This document shows, piece after piece, positions 62,641 to 64,000 of a stretch of 64,000 nt of DNA. Within the stretch, counting starts at the first letter, position 1; the number at the start of each line of letters is the position of its first letter. The stretch lies in the NCBI GenBank assembly GCA_018881555.1, contig JACAXG010000069.1, positions 372,001 through 436,000 of the forward strand, written 5' to 3'. Made by a program: the position numbers and the translations under genes. Source of the stretch: Amblyornis subalaris. Taxonomy: Eukaryota; Chordata; Aves; Passeriformes; Ptilonorhynchidae. The notes under the pieces were generated by a model. That model was not told the origin of the DNA. It ran no database searches and saw nothing but the letters and a program-made list of their open reading frames with translations.

Positions 62641-64000
62641 TGTATTTGCCTGATTATACATAGCTCTAATCCCACTGCTGACATTACCTTTGCTCCCCTT
62701 TCTTTAGAGTCAGGATGTATATGTTCCTACTTCACAAATATGCACAAAGAAACTAAAGTATGCACTTAACCTCAGCCAAGTAGAGATAGAGATACCAGAG
62801 AGACCAACTGCAGGAGCTGGGCACAAAAGGGGAAAATTTTTAGAACATCTCTGCTTCTGCAAATGAAAGTTCGTTGGATCAAAATGCCGCATTTCTGCAT
62901 GAGTTCTAGCTTTTGGGTCTTCACTTGTGTACCAAAGTGCTGAAGTATCAATTAACATCCAACTCCTAAGTCTTTGATCTGCTTGAATTGATTACCAAAA
63001 CTCCTGATTGCAATGGAAGGATACCGTCTCCTTTCCTCCAAAATGCTCAAGTGGAATACACCTAATGTAAGGCTCATCACCAAAACAACATATTTCAGAC
63101 AGTGATCAGGCTACTGTAAGGCTGAAATTATAGCTGACTTCTCCTGTGTTTTTTGGTGGTACTGTGGTGGTGTCCGTCAGGTAGTAAAGCTTTATAACAT
63201 GATTAATGCAGTGAGGGAGGTTTCCTAAACCACTTTTGTACAGCTTCATTCACAATCTGTCCAGATGATATTTTAGTCCACTCAAGATACCATAAAATAT
63301 CTTTAAAAAAATTAGTTGAATAGTACTTTTGTACTGTTTAATGATATCTTAATAAAATATGACATAATGAATGTCAGTCCTCAGACCTATGAATGTAGTG
63401 TTTGTACATTGTAATGGTAGTCAGTTTGTCCAAAATACTTTGTAAGATCTGAATGCAAACTTCAGAAATTATGGGTTTTTTGAGCTTTCAACTCAACAAA
63501 AGAAAAAAAATTGAAATACTAATATCATAGCAATAATTTCCTAAATTGTTTTCAATTTTATGTTAATTTTGAGGATGAAGATTCAAATAAACTTCTAAAG
63601 AGAGCGATTTAGACTTTATTGCCATTATTTCTCTAAAACTGAATTGTTTAGCTTTTACTTAAGTTAAAATAATGCTGGATGTATTGATAAAATTGATATA
63701 TTAATGTCAAACATTACATTAAGGCCATTTTCATGGCTATTATATAAACTCAGCCTATGTTACTTTCCTTATCAAAGAAAATTTTTTACCCGAAAGTTAT
63801 TGTCTGATGCAAATTAGTTCTTTGTAAAAGTGGTATGATAAGTTCATTTTTGTAATTTTAGCATAATTAAACTGCAAGACTCTCCATTCCTCTTGCTTGC
63901 ATGAAACAATGTTTTCCACAAGTAAAGTACGGCTTACTCTTACAAAGTGATAATGCTATAAGGAAGGCCCCACAAAGAGAGTACATCAAGGATTAACGAT

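Larger units (their letters stand above)
54626..64000. other. AT-rich sequence without a recognisable gene
   Basis: Open frames do not exceed 103 codons and carry no domain. No mobile element was recognised. Separate entries cover a hairpin at 61431-61459, a direct repeat at 61898-61937 and a GC-richer islet at 62400-62640. The last 1.3 kb is AT-rich unique DNA. Confidence 0.6.

Noticed and set aside
1..64000. CRISPR arrays, bacterial operons, tRNA or rRNA genes
   Set aside because: No regularly spaced direct repeats, no cloverleaf-like segments and no ribosomal text were seen. The sequence is eukaryotic, non-coding in character.

Overview
This window looks like non-coding vertebrate DNA, most probably from a bird. 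It is AT-rich throughout. No stretch shows a conventional protein-coding gene, and nearly all open frames are under about 120 codons. The clade call rests on the interspersed repeats. Several fragments have the CR1 LINE 3' end, one closing in the ATTCTGTG-type tail typical of birds and reptiles. Three solo-LTR-like blocks match endogenous-retrovirus LTR types that I recognise from bird genomes, most often Neoaves. The family assignments are from memory; no search was run.

Layout. Positions 1-7.4 kb are AT-rich unique sequence with a perfect hairpin at 3.90 kb and faint ancient-repeat traces near 4.55 and 5.86 kb. An LTR on the + strand lies at about 7.43-8.07 kb and contains an (AAT)n tract. 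Positions 8.1-15.9 kb are mostly unique, with a purine-biased block at about 9.6-11.2 kb. An old, decayed CR1-type LINE runs from about 15.95 to 17.07 kb (+) and still shows reverse-transcriptase motifs A, B and C in order. A GC-richer islet lies near 17.6-17.9 kb. A 1.09 kb LTR on the - strand fills 20.22-21.31 kb. Two exon-like open segments with good splice signals lie on opposite strands at 23.94-24.13 kb (+) and 24.51-24.69 kb (-). A second minus-strand LTR with an intact TATA box lies at 25.61-26.18 kb inside GC-richer unclassified DNA. From there to about 45.2 kb I see almost no recognisable mobile DNA apart from a possible MIR-like SINE at 27.2 kb. The right-hand third carries a CR1 reverse-transcriptase scrap (45.23-45.59 kb, -), a CR1 3' end (49.59-49.92 kb, +), an inverted pair of an unidentified repeat (51.97 and 53.6 kb), a pyrimidine tract, an (AT)n microsatellite and a longer CR1 3' segment (53.85-54.63 kb, -). 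Positions 54.6-64 kb are again mostly unique, with a hairpin at 61.44 kb and a CpG-bearing islet at 62.4-62.64 kb.

Interpretation. The window is best read as intergenic or large-intron DNA (a gene desert) with sparse, mostly old retrotransposon debris. No genes can be shown to work together. The most useful leads are the two exon-like segments, the unidentified inverted repeat pair, the old LINE with readable reverse-transcriptase motifs, and the long repeat-poor interval in the middle. I did not find a convincing new biological system.
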